A DNA stretch of 10,632 nucleotides from Acidobacteriota bacterium (lineage in GTDB: Bacteria; Acidobacteriota; Polarisedimenticolia; J045), in NCBI GenBank assembly GCA_027001345.1, contig JALTMS010000593.1, positions 1 to 10,632 of the forward strand, in the 5' to 3' direction. A model generated the notes under the pieces. The model ran no database searches and was not told the DNA's origin. It was given only the letters and a program-made list of their open reading frames with translations. The translations under genes and the position numbers were made by a program. This document shows, in pieces, positions 1-6,956 of this stretch. Positions within the stretch are counted from its first letter, which is position 1. Each line of letters starts with the position of its first letter.

Positions 1-980
1 TCGGACAAAGGCGCGGTGAGCTTTTCGACCTCGATCACGCCCGCCGCATCGTCGATGGCCAGGATCTGCCGCACCTCCGACTGATCCGCATCGCAGACCA
101 GCACCTGCTCGCCCACTGCGTAGTCCGCCGACAGGGGACGACCGGGGGGGATGCCGTAGAGATCGGCCTCCACCAGGTCGGTGAGGGTCAGGCGGGTGCG
201 ATCGCCGCCGTCCTCGAAGGTCAGGATACGCCGGGTCTCGCGCTGGCGTACCAGATTGGGTACGCCGTCAAAGACGTTCTTGTAGTAGTCGCCGAGCCAC
301 ATCGCATCGCGATGATCGGTCATGAATTCCGGCGCCCGAACTCGCGCCTCGTCCATCAACTGGTAGACCGCCTCCTGCTCGTAGACGCGGCTGGTGTCGA
401 AGTTCACCTTGCTCGCGCCAGCCCACCAGCGACCGGTCCACCACACGGTCGGGCCGGAGAGGTCCACGTCGAAGCTCAAGGCCGCGTTGCTGATGTCCCG
501 GCGGGTGGAGAAGGTCCAGGTCGAGGTGCTGGGATCGATCGGAATGCCGCGCAGCGTCTGGCCGCTGACCTCCACCGTGTAGAGCGTGCTCGGGCTCAGA
601 CGATGGTCGGGGAGACTGTAGAAGGCGAAGATCCAGTCGGGGTTGTCGAAGAAGTCGTCGAGAGCGTAGCCGCTCCAACCCGGCGCCCAGACCAGGTTCG
701 GACCGAAGACGGTCTCGGTCGTTCCCCCCTCGGGGGTGATCGTCAGCACCACCGTGTCGGGGTCGACGCCGTTGAACGGGTAGTTCCCCGAGGCTGGCAG
801 GGCCAGTTCGAAGTAGATCGAGGTGCTGCGGGTGATGTCCACGTCGCCGTCGCAGGGACGAGGTCGGGTCGTTGGAAGAATCTTGCAGTCGTGGCGCACC
901 ACCGGTGCGTCGGCGGCGCCGGCCAGCGGCACGATCAGGGCTGCGCCGGCGATCAGCAGCGTTCGGGCAAGGCGGATCAT
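1..980 (-). CDS. Secreted protein with Ig-like (SbsA/Big_5-like) domain, 5' part only
   Basis: The frame is open from the ATG at 978-980 to the left edge, giving 326 residues of a longer protein. An in-frame TGA two codons upstream (984-986) makes this the first possible start. Residues 1-22 form a classic signal peptide: MIRLARTLL, a hydrophobic stretch, then a small-residue cleavage region near AGA/ADA at 20-25, so the product is exported. Two cysteines (C32, C43) follow in a proline-rich linker. Residues about 48-160 look like a bacterial Ig-like domain of the SbsA/Big_5 kind: a hydrophobic strand DTVVLTI, the typical LSPSTLYTVEVSG, and a closing STWTFST. Residues 165-326 (WWTGRWW, then acidic beta-rich sequence) match no family I recognise. 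The Shine-Dalgarno is poor, and a TATCTT box (986-991, read on the minus strand) ends only 5 bases before the ATG, so a leaderless or nearly leaderless transcript is conceivable. The gene is 127 bases from the symporter and has no evident link to aromatic degradation. Confidence 0.8.
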   Translation of the reverse strand, partial: MIRLARTLLIAGAALIVPLAGAADAPVVRHDCKILPTTRPRPCDGDVDITRSTSIYFELALPASGNYPFNGVDPDTVVLTITPEGGTTETVFGPNLVWAPGWSGYALDDFFDNPDWIFAFYSLPDHRLSPSTLYTVEVSGQTLRGIPIDPSTSTWTFSTRRDISNAALSFDVDLSGPTVWWTGRWWAGASKVNFDTSRVYEQEAVYQLMDEARVRAPEFMTDHRDAMWLGDYYKNVFDGVPNLVRQRETRRILTFEDGGDRTRLTLTDLVEADLYGIPPGRPLSADYAVGEQVLVCDADQSEVRQILAIDDAAGVIEVEKLTAPLS

Positions 981-1107
981 GTCTCAAGATACCGCGAAGA
1001 CCGTGGGAAAGAAGGCGGAAAAGGCGGGGCGAACAAAGGGCCGATGTCGCTCCGGTCGTCCGCAGATACCTGCGCTCGTCCTCAGCGGCAGGCCGCCACC
1101 GACCCGG
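981..1107. other. Intergenic region between symporter gene and secreted-protein gene
   Basis: These 127 bases separate two minus-strand genes. The plus strand is purine-rich from about 998 to 1039 and carries two copies of AAGGCGG close together near 1013-1028. A short inverted repeat, CGCAG-ATAC-CTGCG (1061-1074), lies 34 bases after the symporter stop but has no T-run after it, so it is not a standard intrinsic terminator. The gap is wider than any junction inside the operon to its right. That fits an operon end followed by a separate transcription unit, but no clear promoter with both boxes is visible. Confidence 0.4.
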
Positions 1108-2526
1108 CTAAGTTCCCGCCGGGCTCGCCGAGCCGATCGGCCGCCGATCGAAGAGCGACACGCCGAAGAATGTCACCAGGCTGACGATCCAGGTGAAGTA
1201 GATCGGATGGGGTAGCAGACGCCACGCGGGTGGGGCGAGCTGCCAGGCGGCCAGGGCGATCATCGTCGTGGCCAGGGTCCAGCTCGCCGACGAGCGTCGG
1301 CAGAGCCGGGGGGCGAAGAGGGTCATCAGCACGATCAGCGTGTAGGCGGTCGCCAGGGTCAGGCCCACCATCAGCGTCTTGAGGATCCCTTCCACGGTCA
1401 GCGCCAGCACGAAGGTGGCTACCGACAGCCCGAGAATCGTGGCACGACAGACCTGCTGCTCTCGGCGCGGATCGAGATGCGGTGCGATGAAGCGCTTGAC
1501 CAGGTCGTTGCAGACCAGCGTGGCACTGCCCATCAACAGCGCCGAGGCGGTGGAAACGTCCGCCGCCCACAGCCCGGCGAGAATCAACCCGGCAGCGAAG
1601 GGTGAAAGATCGAGTACCACCCGGGGCAAGGCCTCGGCGGCGACGATGCCCGGGTGGAGCACCGCGGCGGAGATGCCGATCACCGCGGAGATGAAACCCA
1701 CCGGCAGAATCAACAGCCCACCGAGCAGGTAGGCCCGGGCAGCGCTCCGCTCGTCCCTCGTCGCGAAACCAATCTGGATCACCGCCTGGGTCGAGTGGAC
1801 CTGGGTGATCATCACGATGAACCATGCGGCCACCACTGCCGGCCCCACGGCCAGCAGCTCGAAGCCCGGATGGCTCTCGGGCAGGCGCGCCGCCAGGCCC
1901 CCGAGGCCGCCGAGCTTGGCCAGGGTCAGTCCCGCGCCGAGCAAGATGCCGCCGTAGATCACGGCCACGTTGATCACGTTCGTCAGCCCGGCGGCCCAGA
2001 AGCCTCCGATCAGAGTGATGCCGACGAAGACCACTGCCGTAACCAGCATACCCATCCGCAGGGTGAAGAACTCCGGCATCAGCGAAGAGAGGATCGCGCC
2101 GCCGGCGACGTACTGCAGCGAGGTAATCACGAGCTGCACGACGAGCTGGCCGATGACGCCCAGAATGCGGGCCGCCGTGCCGTAACTGCGCTCGAAGAGT
2201 TCGGGCAGAGTGGTGATCTCGATGCGCCGGAAACGCCGGGCGGCAAAGAGTCCCATCACGAAAGCACCCGCCGCCCAGGCGGCGTTGAACCAGCCGGCGC
2301 CGAGACCCTGGGTGTAGGCTCTCTCCGCGGTGCCGATGGTCGACACGCCCCCCACCGCCAGGCCCGCGAGCAGCGCGGCACCGACTCCCGCCGGCAGGCC
2401 CCGTCCGGCGAGCAGGTAGCCCACCAGTCCCGAGCCGCTGCGCTGGCTCAGGCGGCGAGCCCAGGCGGTCACCGCAAACAGGGCGACGATGTAGAGGGCC
2501 ACTACCGACAGGGCGATGAAGTGCAT
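1108..2526 (-). CDS. Sodium:solute symporter (SSS family) permease
   Basis: This 472-residue integral membrane protein is probably a sodium-coupled importer of an organic anion. The length and the run of about 12-13 hydrophobic helices fit the SSS family. Near the N-terminus, LLAGRGLPAGVGAALLAGLA (38-57) and GGVSTIGTAERAYTQGLG (59-76) match the first helix and unwound region of SSS proteins. AADVSTASALLMGSATLV (321-338) matches the helix that supplies the Na2-site Ser/Thr ligands (S325/T326) and is followed by ND as in relatives. It is the last gene of the minus-strand operon and starts 13 bases after the acyl-CoA synthetase stop, with no strong Shine-Dalgarno, suggesting translational coupling. 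Its place behind a CoA ligase and a benzoyl-CoA reductase subunit suggests it imports the acid that the ligase activates, such as benzoate or another carboxylate. This is inferred from context: SSS substrates cannot be read from sequence by eye. Confidence 0.93.
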   Translation of the reverse strand: MHFIALSVVALYIVALFAVTAWARRLSQRSGSGLVGYLLAGRGLPAGVGAALLAGLAVGGVSTIGTAERAYTQGLGAGWFNAAWAAGAFVMGLFAARRFRRIEITTLPELFERSYGTAARILGVIGQLVVQLVITSLQYVAGGAILSSLMPEFFTLRMGMLVTAVVFVGITLIGGFWAAGLTNVINVAVIYGGILLGAGLTLAKLGGLGGLAARLPESHPGFELLAVGPAVVAAWFIVMITQVHSTQAVIQIGFATRDERSAARAYLLGGLLILPVGFISAVIGISAAVLHPGIVAAEALPRVVLDLSPFAAGLILAGLWAADVSTASALLMGSATLVCNDLVKRFIAPHLDPRREQQVCRATILGLSVATFVLALTVEGILKTLMVGLTLATAYTLIVLMTLFAPRLCRRSSASWTLATTMIALAAWQLAPPAWRLLPHPIYFTWIVSLVTFFGVSLFDRRPIGSASPAGT

Positions 2527-2539
2527 GCCGCGCGGGTTC

Positions 2540-4612
2540 TCAGCGGACCTTGAGCCGCACGTCCACCGCCAGCGGCGGCCGGCCCGGGGGATAGGCGAAG
2601 ACCGGGTTGAGGTCCATCTCGACGATCGAGGGGAAGTCGGCCACCAGGCGCGAGAAACGCAGCAGCAGATCTTCCACCGCGGCCAGATCGACTCCGGCCT
2701 CGCCCCGCACCCCCTCGAGCAGGGGCAGCCCCCGGATCGAGCGCAGCACTTCTCCGGCCTCCGGCCGGCTCAAGGGCGCGACGGTGAAGGCCACGTCTCG
2801 CAGCACCTCGACGAAGATTCCGCCCAGACCGAACATCACCAGCGAGCCGAGGCCCGGGGCTTCCACGGCGCCGACGATCAACTCGCGACCCGCCGGAGCC
2901 TGTTGCTGGAGGATGAAGCGCGCATCGCGGCCGTCGAAACGGTCCTGCATTGTCGCCAGTGCTTCCCGCACCGCTTGCGCGCTGTCGAGGCCGAGGGCCA
3001 CACCTCCTTCATCGGACTTGTGCACCACGTCGGCCGCGTCCACCTTGAGCACGCACGGCAGGCCCACCTTCGTGACGGCGGCATCGACATCGTCCGCACT
3101 GTCGAGCACGGCCAGGGGCGGGGTGGGAATGCCATAGGCCTCGAGCACCGCATAAGCCTTGTCCTGGGGCAGGTAGCCACCGGCTCCCGCCGCGAGGATC
3201 TTCTCGACCTCCTCGCGCCGGACCTCGAGGGCGGGGGGCTCTTCCCGGGGCCGCTGGCGCAAGTCGCGGCAGCGCGCCATGTCGGCCAGGGCACGCACCC
3301 CGTCTTCGGGAAACTCGTAGACCGGCAATCCCGAGTCCCGCAGCTTGTCGATCAGACCGGCCCACTTGTCGGTGGTCTCCACCACGACCACCACGGGCTT
3401 GTCCGAGGCGCCCGCCGCCTCGCGGATACGGGTGGCGATGCCGTCGAGATCGACGAAGGGCGCGGTGACGAAGAAAACCATCACCATGTCGGTGTCTTTT
3501 TCTTTGAGCAGCGTATCGACGGCGGCGAAGTAGTGGTCGGGTCCTGCCGTGGCCACCACGTCCACCGGGTTGCCACAACTCGCCTCGGCGTAGAGGCTCT
3601 CTTCGAGTCGCTGCCGGCCGGCTTCCGACCAGGTGGCCAGGGTCAGACCGCGGCTGACCGCCTCGTCCACCGCCTGGATGCCGGGACCGCCGGTGTTGGT
3701 GATCAGGCCGATACGCCTTCCGGCAGGAAGATCCTGGGTCGACATGGCGATGGCGGCCTTGATCATCTCGTCGCTGTCGGTGAATTGCACCACCCCCGCC
3801 TTGCGATACATCGCCTCGGCCAGGGCGGCCTGATCGACCAGGCTGCCGGTATGCGAGGAGACCGCGATCGAGCCCTCTCGGGTTCGCCCCGCCTTGATCG
3901 CCAGGATCGGCTTGTGGGGCGTGATCCCGGCGGCCACCTCCAGGAAGGCGCGGGGATCTTTGAAACTCTCGGTCTGCATCATGATCACCCGTGTGCCCTC
4001 GTCCTGGCCGTAGTATTCCAGGATCTCCGGCATCGTCAGGTCGCACTCGTTGCCGTAGGAGCAATAGAGACGATGACCGAGTCCCACCTTGTGCAGGTGC
4101 AGCTTGAGTAGCTCGCCCATGCCGCCGCCCTGGGCGATGATCGAGATGCTGCCCGGCTTCATCGGGACGAAGGTGAAGTTGGCGTAGACGGAGATTTCCG
4201 GATCGGAGTTCTGGATCCCCTGGCAGTTGGGGCCGTAGACCCGCATGCCGTAGTGGTGGGCGATCTCCACCATCTTCTTTTCGCGGGCCAGGCCCTCCTC
4301 GCCGACCTCCTTGAAGCCGGCGCTGTGCACGATGGCGAACTTCACGCCCTTCTTGCCGCATTCTTCCATCACTGCGGGAATGTAGTCTGCCTTGATCGAG
4401 ATGTTGACCAGATCCACCTCGTCGGGCACCTCGCTGATCGAACGATAGGCCTTGATCGAACGGATGTGTCCGCCCTTGGGATTGATCGGGAAGATCGGTC
4501 CCTTGAATCCGTAGTCCACCAGATTGCGGACGACGATGTGGCCGATGGAGTAGGGATTGGCCGAGGCGCCGATCACGGCGACGGCCCGGGGCCGGAACAG
4601 TCCGTCTAGCAT
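2540..4612 (-). CDS. ADP-forming acyl-CoA synthetase (fused alpha-beta, ATP-grasp)
   Basis: This 690-residue enzyme belongs to the NDP-forming acyl-CoA synthetase family (acyl-CoA + ADP + Pi <=> acid + CoA + ATP). Domains in order: a Rossmann CoA-binding domain (about 5-130; VAVIGASANP at 11-20, VYGPNCQG at 125-132), two succinyl-CoA-ligase-like domains (about 150-450), and a C-terminal ATP-grasp domain (about 470-690). The phosphohistidine loop SSHTGSL gives the expected catalytic H254. The second conserved histidine is H531 in VVHKSDEGGVALGL. FGLGGIFVEVLRDVAF (594-609) and EMDLNPVFA (665-673) are typical ATP-grasp motifs. The ATG at 4610-4612 follows the activase stop by 2 bases and has GGAG (4621-4624) 8 bases upstream. 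Sitting between a benzoyl-CoA reductase activator and a symporter, it probably activates the imported acid. Known class I benzoate degraders usually use an AMP-forming benzoate-CoA ligase, so this would be an alternative. It could also run in reverse on acetyl-CoA or another product to make ATP. Family certain; substrate not known. Confidence 0.94.
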   Translation of the reverse strand: MLDGLFRPRAVAVIGASANPYSIGHIVVRNLVDYGFKGPIFPINPKGGHIRSIKAYRSISEVPDEVDLVNISIKADYIPAVMEECGKKGVKFAIVHSAGFKEVGEEGLAREKKMVEIAHHYGMRVYGPNCQGIQNSDPEISVYANFTFVPMKPGSISIIAQGGGMGELLKLHLHKVGLGHRLYCSYGNECDLTMPEILEYYGQDEGTRVIMMQTESFKDPRAFLEVAAGITPHKPILAIKAGRTREGSIAVSSHTGSLVDQAALAEAMYRKAGVVQFTDSDEMIKAAIAMSTQDLPAGRRIGLITNTGGPGIQAVDEAVSRGLTLATWSEAGRQRLEESLYAEASCGNPVDVVATAGPDHYFAAVDTLLKEKDTDMVMVFFVTAPFVDLDGIATRIREAAGASDKPVVVVVETTDKWAGLIDKLRDSGLPVYEFPEDGVRALADMARCRDLRQRPREEPPALEVRREEVEKILAAGAGGYLPQDKAYAVLEAYGIPTPPLAVLDSADDVDAAVTKVGLPCVLKVDAADVVHKSDEGGVALGLDSAQAVREALATMQDRFDGRDARFILQQQAPAGRELIVGAVEAPGLGSLVMFGLGGIFVEVLRDVAFTVAPLSRPEAGEVLRSIRGLPLLEGVRGEAGVDLAAVEDLLLRFSRLVADFPSIVEMDLNPVFAYPPGRPPLAVDVRLKVR

Positions 4613-4614
4613 CG

Positions 4615-5430
4615 TCAGGTCTCCGTCGAAGGTGCGGCAGGCGCCGATCTGCGTGCGGCGAGCAGAGCCGCACCCAGCGCGCCGGTGAGCTGCGGGTGGG
4701 GGGGGATGGTCACTTCGCGCCCGACCCGCTCGGCGAGCAGGCGGACGATCATCGGGTTGTGGGCAACCACGCCGCCGGTGGCGACGATCTCGCCCTCGAG
4801 GGTGTCCATCTCGAGGACTCGGGTGATCACCGACTCGAAGGCGCCGCGGATGATGCCTTCCACCGGCTCTCCCTGGCGCAGGTGAGCAAGGATCTCCGTC
4901 TTGGCGAAGACGGTGCAGAACGAGCCGAGCTTGACGCTACGCTCGGCCTGCTCGGCGAGGGGATCGAGTTGACTGACATCGAGGCCGAGGCGCAGGGCGA
5001 TTTCCTCGATGAAGGCGCCCGTGCCGGCGGCGCACTTGCGGTTCATCTTGAACGAGCGGCGCCGGCCCTGCTCGTCGAGGTGGATGATCTTGTTGTCCTG
5101 ACCACCGATGTCGATGATGGTCATCGCGCGCCCGATCAAGGAGAAGCAGCCGGTGGCGTGACAGGTAATCTCGGTACGGTGGGCGTCGGCGAAGGCGACG
5201 TTCTGCCGGCCGTAGCCGGTGGAAACCGTGCCGGCGATGTGCTGGCGTTCGACTCCGGCCTGCTCGAGGGCCTCGCCGAGGCAGGTCTCGGCGGTGGCGG
5301 CGTAGTCCACTCCCGAATGGCGTACCACGCGGGCAAGCACCTGGCCCTGGTCTCCGATCAGCACCAGCTTGGTGGCGCTCGCACCGATATCGACGCCGCA
5401 GAAGATGGCTTCGGCCCGAGAAGAACTCAC
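4615..5430 (-). CDS. Benzoyl-CoA reductase/2-hydroxyacyl-CoA dehydratase activase (BcrA/BadF/HgdC-type ATPase)
   Basis: This 271-residue protein is an ASKHA-fold ATPase with a [4Fe-4S] cluster bridging the dimer. The family couples ATP hydrolysis to electron transfer into a partner reductase or dehydratase. Motifs in order: phosphate-1 VDIGASATKLVLI (13-25), GYGR (72-75), phosphate-2 IIDIGGQDNKII (105-116), cluster cysteine C133 in KMNRKCAAGTGAF, second cluster cysteine C172 in SFCTVFAKTEI, and adenosine motif IVATGGVVAHNPMI (215-228). C133 and C172 are 39 residues apart, the spacing I recall for HgdC. The GGQD and KCAAGTG motifs look closer to BcrA/BzdQ/HgdC than to BcrD. It is far shorter than the roughly 440-residue BcrA of Thauera and close to Azoarcus-type BzdP/BzdQ or HgdC in size. 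The start is GTG (5428-5430), overlapping the upstream stop as GTGA, with GAGGAG (5439-5444) 8 bases before it. The overlap suggests co-translation with its BcrB-like partner. Only one activase gene is present in the window. Confidence 0.93.
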   Translation of the reverse strand: MSSSRAEAIFCGVDIGASATKLVLIGDQGQVLARVVRHSGVDYAATAETCLGEALEQAGVERQHIAGTVSTGYGRQNVAFADAHRTEITCHATGCFSLIGRAMTIIDIGGQDNKIIHLDEQGRRRSFKMNRKCAAGTGAFIEEIALRLGLDVSQLDPLAEQAERSVKLGSFCTVFAKTEILAHLRQGEPVEGIIRGAFESVITRVLEMDTLEGEIVATGGVVAHNPMIVRLLAERVGREVTIPPHPQLTGALGAALLAARRSAPAAPSTET

Positions 5431-6671
5431 GAAGCGTTCTCCTCGATCTGCTCGATCAGGGCTTCGAACTGGGTTCGGGCCTGCTCCTCGGAATACATTC
5501 GCAGGTCGTTGAGGTCGCCGTTGATCACCACGTGGGGAATGCCGATCTTTTCGGTCACCCGCTGATGCAGGCCGTAGCGATTGTTCGAATTGTTGGGGCA
5601 GGTCTTGGCATCATGGAAGATGATCCCATCGATTGCGTAGTCTTGCGCCATCCTGCGCAAGTACTCGAGCTTGTATTCCTCGGAACGGACGATGAAGATC
5701 TCGCTGTAGGCTCGGGCCATGCCGATGAAGGGGTCGTCCTCACCGAGGCCTTCGAAGATCCAGCTATTGCAATAGGTCGAGGCCACCACGCAGGCGCGCT
5801 GGGCGGCGAAGGTCTCGGCGTGATCCCGCAACTTGCCCCACACGGGCATCCCTTCCCAGTAGAAGCGATGGGCCTCGCCCTCCACGGCTGCGACGCCGCC
5901 GGCGATGCGTTCTTCGAGTTCGGCGATCAGCGTCTGGTAATAGCGTTCCGCCCGCGGATCACCACGCAGCACCACCGCCGGGCCCATGTGGATCGTGCCG
6001 TCGAAGAAGGTGATCGGCGAGGGACGGTGGGTCGCCAGCCGCAGCACCTTCTTCCAGAGCTGGGTGCAGCGGTAGGAGGCGGCCACGACCTCCCGCAAGC
6101 GGTCGATGTCGAAGGTGTTGCCCGAGATCTCCTCGAGCAGGGGGATCGCCGCCCGGTGCTGGGCGGCCAGGTTCTCGAGCAGTTCACTGTCGATCGTGTC
6201 CAGGTTGCGCGGGGTGTGGATGCCCACCATGGGCGCACCGGTCTCGCGGTTGTAAAAGGCGAACCAGTCCTGCACGTCGCGACACTGGTTGGTGTTGTAG
6301 ACCAGCACGTCGGGTCGCGGCACCGACTGCATACCGAAGGCTCGGGTCAGCGGCGTGCTCTGGCGCAGATACGAACCCACATCGCTGGTCAAGTAAGAGC
6401 AGATGTCGGGCGAATACCCCAGGGCGTTGGCCGCCGGGATCAGGTCGGTGGCGGCTCGGGAAGCGCCGAGCAGGGCCCCGTGATTCTCCGGGAAATAGAC
6501 GAGAAAACCGAGGCTGCGCAGCAGTTCGGCGGGGCCCACGCTGGTACACCAGGCGATCTTGGCCCGACCGCTGGTGGCTCCCTCGTCGAGCTGGTGAAAG
6601 TACTCGGCCATGATCTCCCGCATCGCTGCGGTGGCGCGGATCTTCTTGATGGTGGGCTTGTCGGCGTTCAT
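5427..6671 (-). CDS. bcrB: Benzoyl-CoA reductase, BcrB/BadE/BzdO-type subunit
   Basis: This 414-residue protein belongs to the HgdB/FldC/BcrB family of iron-sulfur reductase and dehydratase subunits. In class I benzoyl-CoA reductase the B and C subunits form the catalytic half that reduces the ring to a cyclic diene. Cysteines stand where family members bind their clusters: C42 in WCTSVGPAELLRSLGF, C91 in DICSYLTSDVG and C358 in HDAKTCPNNSNNRYG. Four more are C130 (NTNQCRDVQDW), C202, C294 and C301 (STYCNSWIF). TFFDGTIHMGPAVVLRG (221-237) and MPVWGKLR (275-282) fit BcrB-type sequences as I remember them better than hydroxyglutaryl-CoA dehydratases. I chose the ATG at 6669-6671 over one 15 codons upstream because GAGGAG (6681-6686) lies 8 bases before it and the extra N-terminus is unlike the family. 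It is the first gene of the minus-strand operon. No BcrC partner is present. A (R)-2-hydroxyacyl-CoA dehydratase subunit or a double-cubane protein remains possible, but the nearby bamA/oah favours benzoyl-CoA reductase. Confidence 0.85.
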   Translation of the reverse strand: MNADKPTIKKIRATAAMREIMAEYFHQLDEGATSGRAKIAWCTSVGPAELLRSLGFLVYFPENHGALLGASRAATDLIPAANALGYSPDICSYLTSDVGSYLRQSTPLTRAFGMQSVPRPDVLVYNTNQCRDVQDWFAFYNRETGAPMVGIHTPRNLDTIDSELLENLAAQHRAAIPLLEEISGNTFDIDRLREVVAASYRCTQLWKKVLRLATHRPSPITFFDGTIHMGPAVVLRGDPRAERYYQTLIAELEERIAGGVAAVEGEAHRFYWEGMPVWGKLRDHAETFAAQRACVVASTYCNSWIFEGLGEDDPFIGMARAYSEIFIVRSEEYKLEYLRRMAQDYAIDGIIFHDAKTCPNNSNNRYGLHQRVTEKIGIPHVVINGDLNDLRMYSEEQARTQFEALIEQIEENAS

Positions 6672-6680
6672 CTCGGCAGC

Positions 6681-6686
6681 TCCTCG
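6681..6686 (-). promoter_or_regulatory. Shine-Dalgarno deciding the bcrB-like start
   Basis: GAGGAG on the minus strand, 8 bases upstream of the ATG at 6669-6671. The alternative in-frame ATG at 6714-6716 has no comparable site and would add 15 residues unlike the family N-terminus, so the shorter protein is preferred. Confidence 0.75.
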
Positions 6687-6714
6687 TCGGTCGGTGGAAA
6701 AATGCGCGCGGCCC

Positions 6715-6744
6715 ATGAGAAACCAGCGGCGGGATCCCGGTCAA
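6715..6744 (-). promoter_or_regulatory. Candidate sigma70-type promoter of the minus-strand operon
   Basis: On the minus strand, TTGACC (6739-6744; five of six bases of the -35 consensus) is followed after 18 bases by TCTCAT (6715-6720; four of six of the -10 consensus). Transcription would start near 6708, leaving a leader of about 37 bases before the ATG at 6671. A perfect 10-base palindrome, CGGGATCCCG (6730-6739), lies between the boxes and could be an operator. This is a visual match in GC-rich DNA without experimental support. Confidence 0.33.
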
Positions 6745-6854
6745 GGGGGCCGGGGAGCCGAAAGGAAAACAGCTCCTGAAATACGGCGAAAGCACTGCCC
6801 GGTCACCTGGACAGCGGGGTATCATGGCGACTTCCTGCAGGCTGTCAGAGGCAA

Positions 6855-6883
6855 GAGTAACTCATACATGAGGCCTGTAAGGC
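6855..6883. repeat. Three adjacent short inverted repeats, possible operator
   Basis: Three small dyads tile 29 bases: GAGT-A-ACTC (6855-6863), CTCAT-AC-ATGAG (6861-6872) and GCCT-GTA-AGGC (6873-6883). The direct repeat GAGGC also occurs at 6848-6852 and 6870-6874, 22 bases apart, or about two helical turns. The position, 74-102 bases upstream of the plus-strand start codon and within the shared intergenic region, suits a regulator binding site. Each dyad is short enough to occur by chance. Confidence 0.35.
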
Positions 6884-6944
6884 TCCCGGCGTTTCAAGAT
6901 GGAACTTTGGCGATGAGGATGGAACGCCGAGGTGATCCAGCATG

Positions 6945-6950
6945 AGGAGG
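6945..6950 (+). promoter_or_regulatory. Shine-Dalgarno deciding the fusion-enzyme start
   Basis: A perfect AGGAGG lies 6 bases before the ATG at 6957. It sits inside the five extra codons (MRRKV) that would be added by the upstream ATG at 6942, which itself has no good ribosome binding site. The start at 6957 also puts the Rossmann strand MKVAVIGSGSIG directly at the N-terminus, as is usual for this domain. Confidence 0.85.
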
Positions 6951-6956
6951 AAAGTG

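Larger units (their letters stand above)
6672..6956. promoter_or_regulatory. Divergent intergenic region between the two pathway operons
   Basis: These 285 bases separate the start codons of two operons that run in opposite directions, so they must hold both promoters. The stretch is less GC-rich than the flanking genes, most clearly at 6760-6790 and 6850-6915. It contains the candidate minus-strand promoter (6715-6744), the palindrome CCTGCAGG (6834-6841) and a run of short inverted repeats (6855-6883). A TATCAT box (6820-6825) could be a plus-strand -10 element, but only a poor -35 (CTGCCC, 19 bases upstream) precedes it. No open frame here is convincing as a small gene. Confidence 0.6.

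Noticed and set aside
268..987. Open frame of 239 residues on the minus strand
   Set aside because: It is a shifted reading of the partial secreted-protein gene. The other minus-strand frame has a signal peptide and Ig-like domain and stays open to the window edge, whereas this frame gives Arg/His-rich low-quality sequence.
1061..1074. Hairpin CGCAG-ATAC-CTGCG as terminator of the minus-strand operon
   Set aside because: The stem is only 5 base pairs and no T-run follows on the minus strand. It is too weak to call a Rho-independent terminator.
2516..4111. Long plus-strand open frame (531 residues) opposite the ADP-forming synthetase
   Set aside because: It is antisense to a gene with complete catalytic motifs. 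It has no recognisable domain and reflects low stop frequency in GC-rich DNA.
6754..6776. GGAGC/GCTCC inverted repeat as an attenuator or leader structure
   Set aside because: It is a 5-base stem with a 13-base loop, upstream of the candidate promoter on the minus strand, and has no supporting context.
6826..6841. Possible sigma54 promoter (TGGC ... TGC)
   Set aside because: The GG and GC elements are separated by 9 bases rather than the strict 10, and the TTGC element is incomplete.
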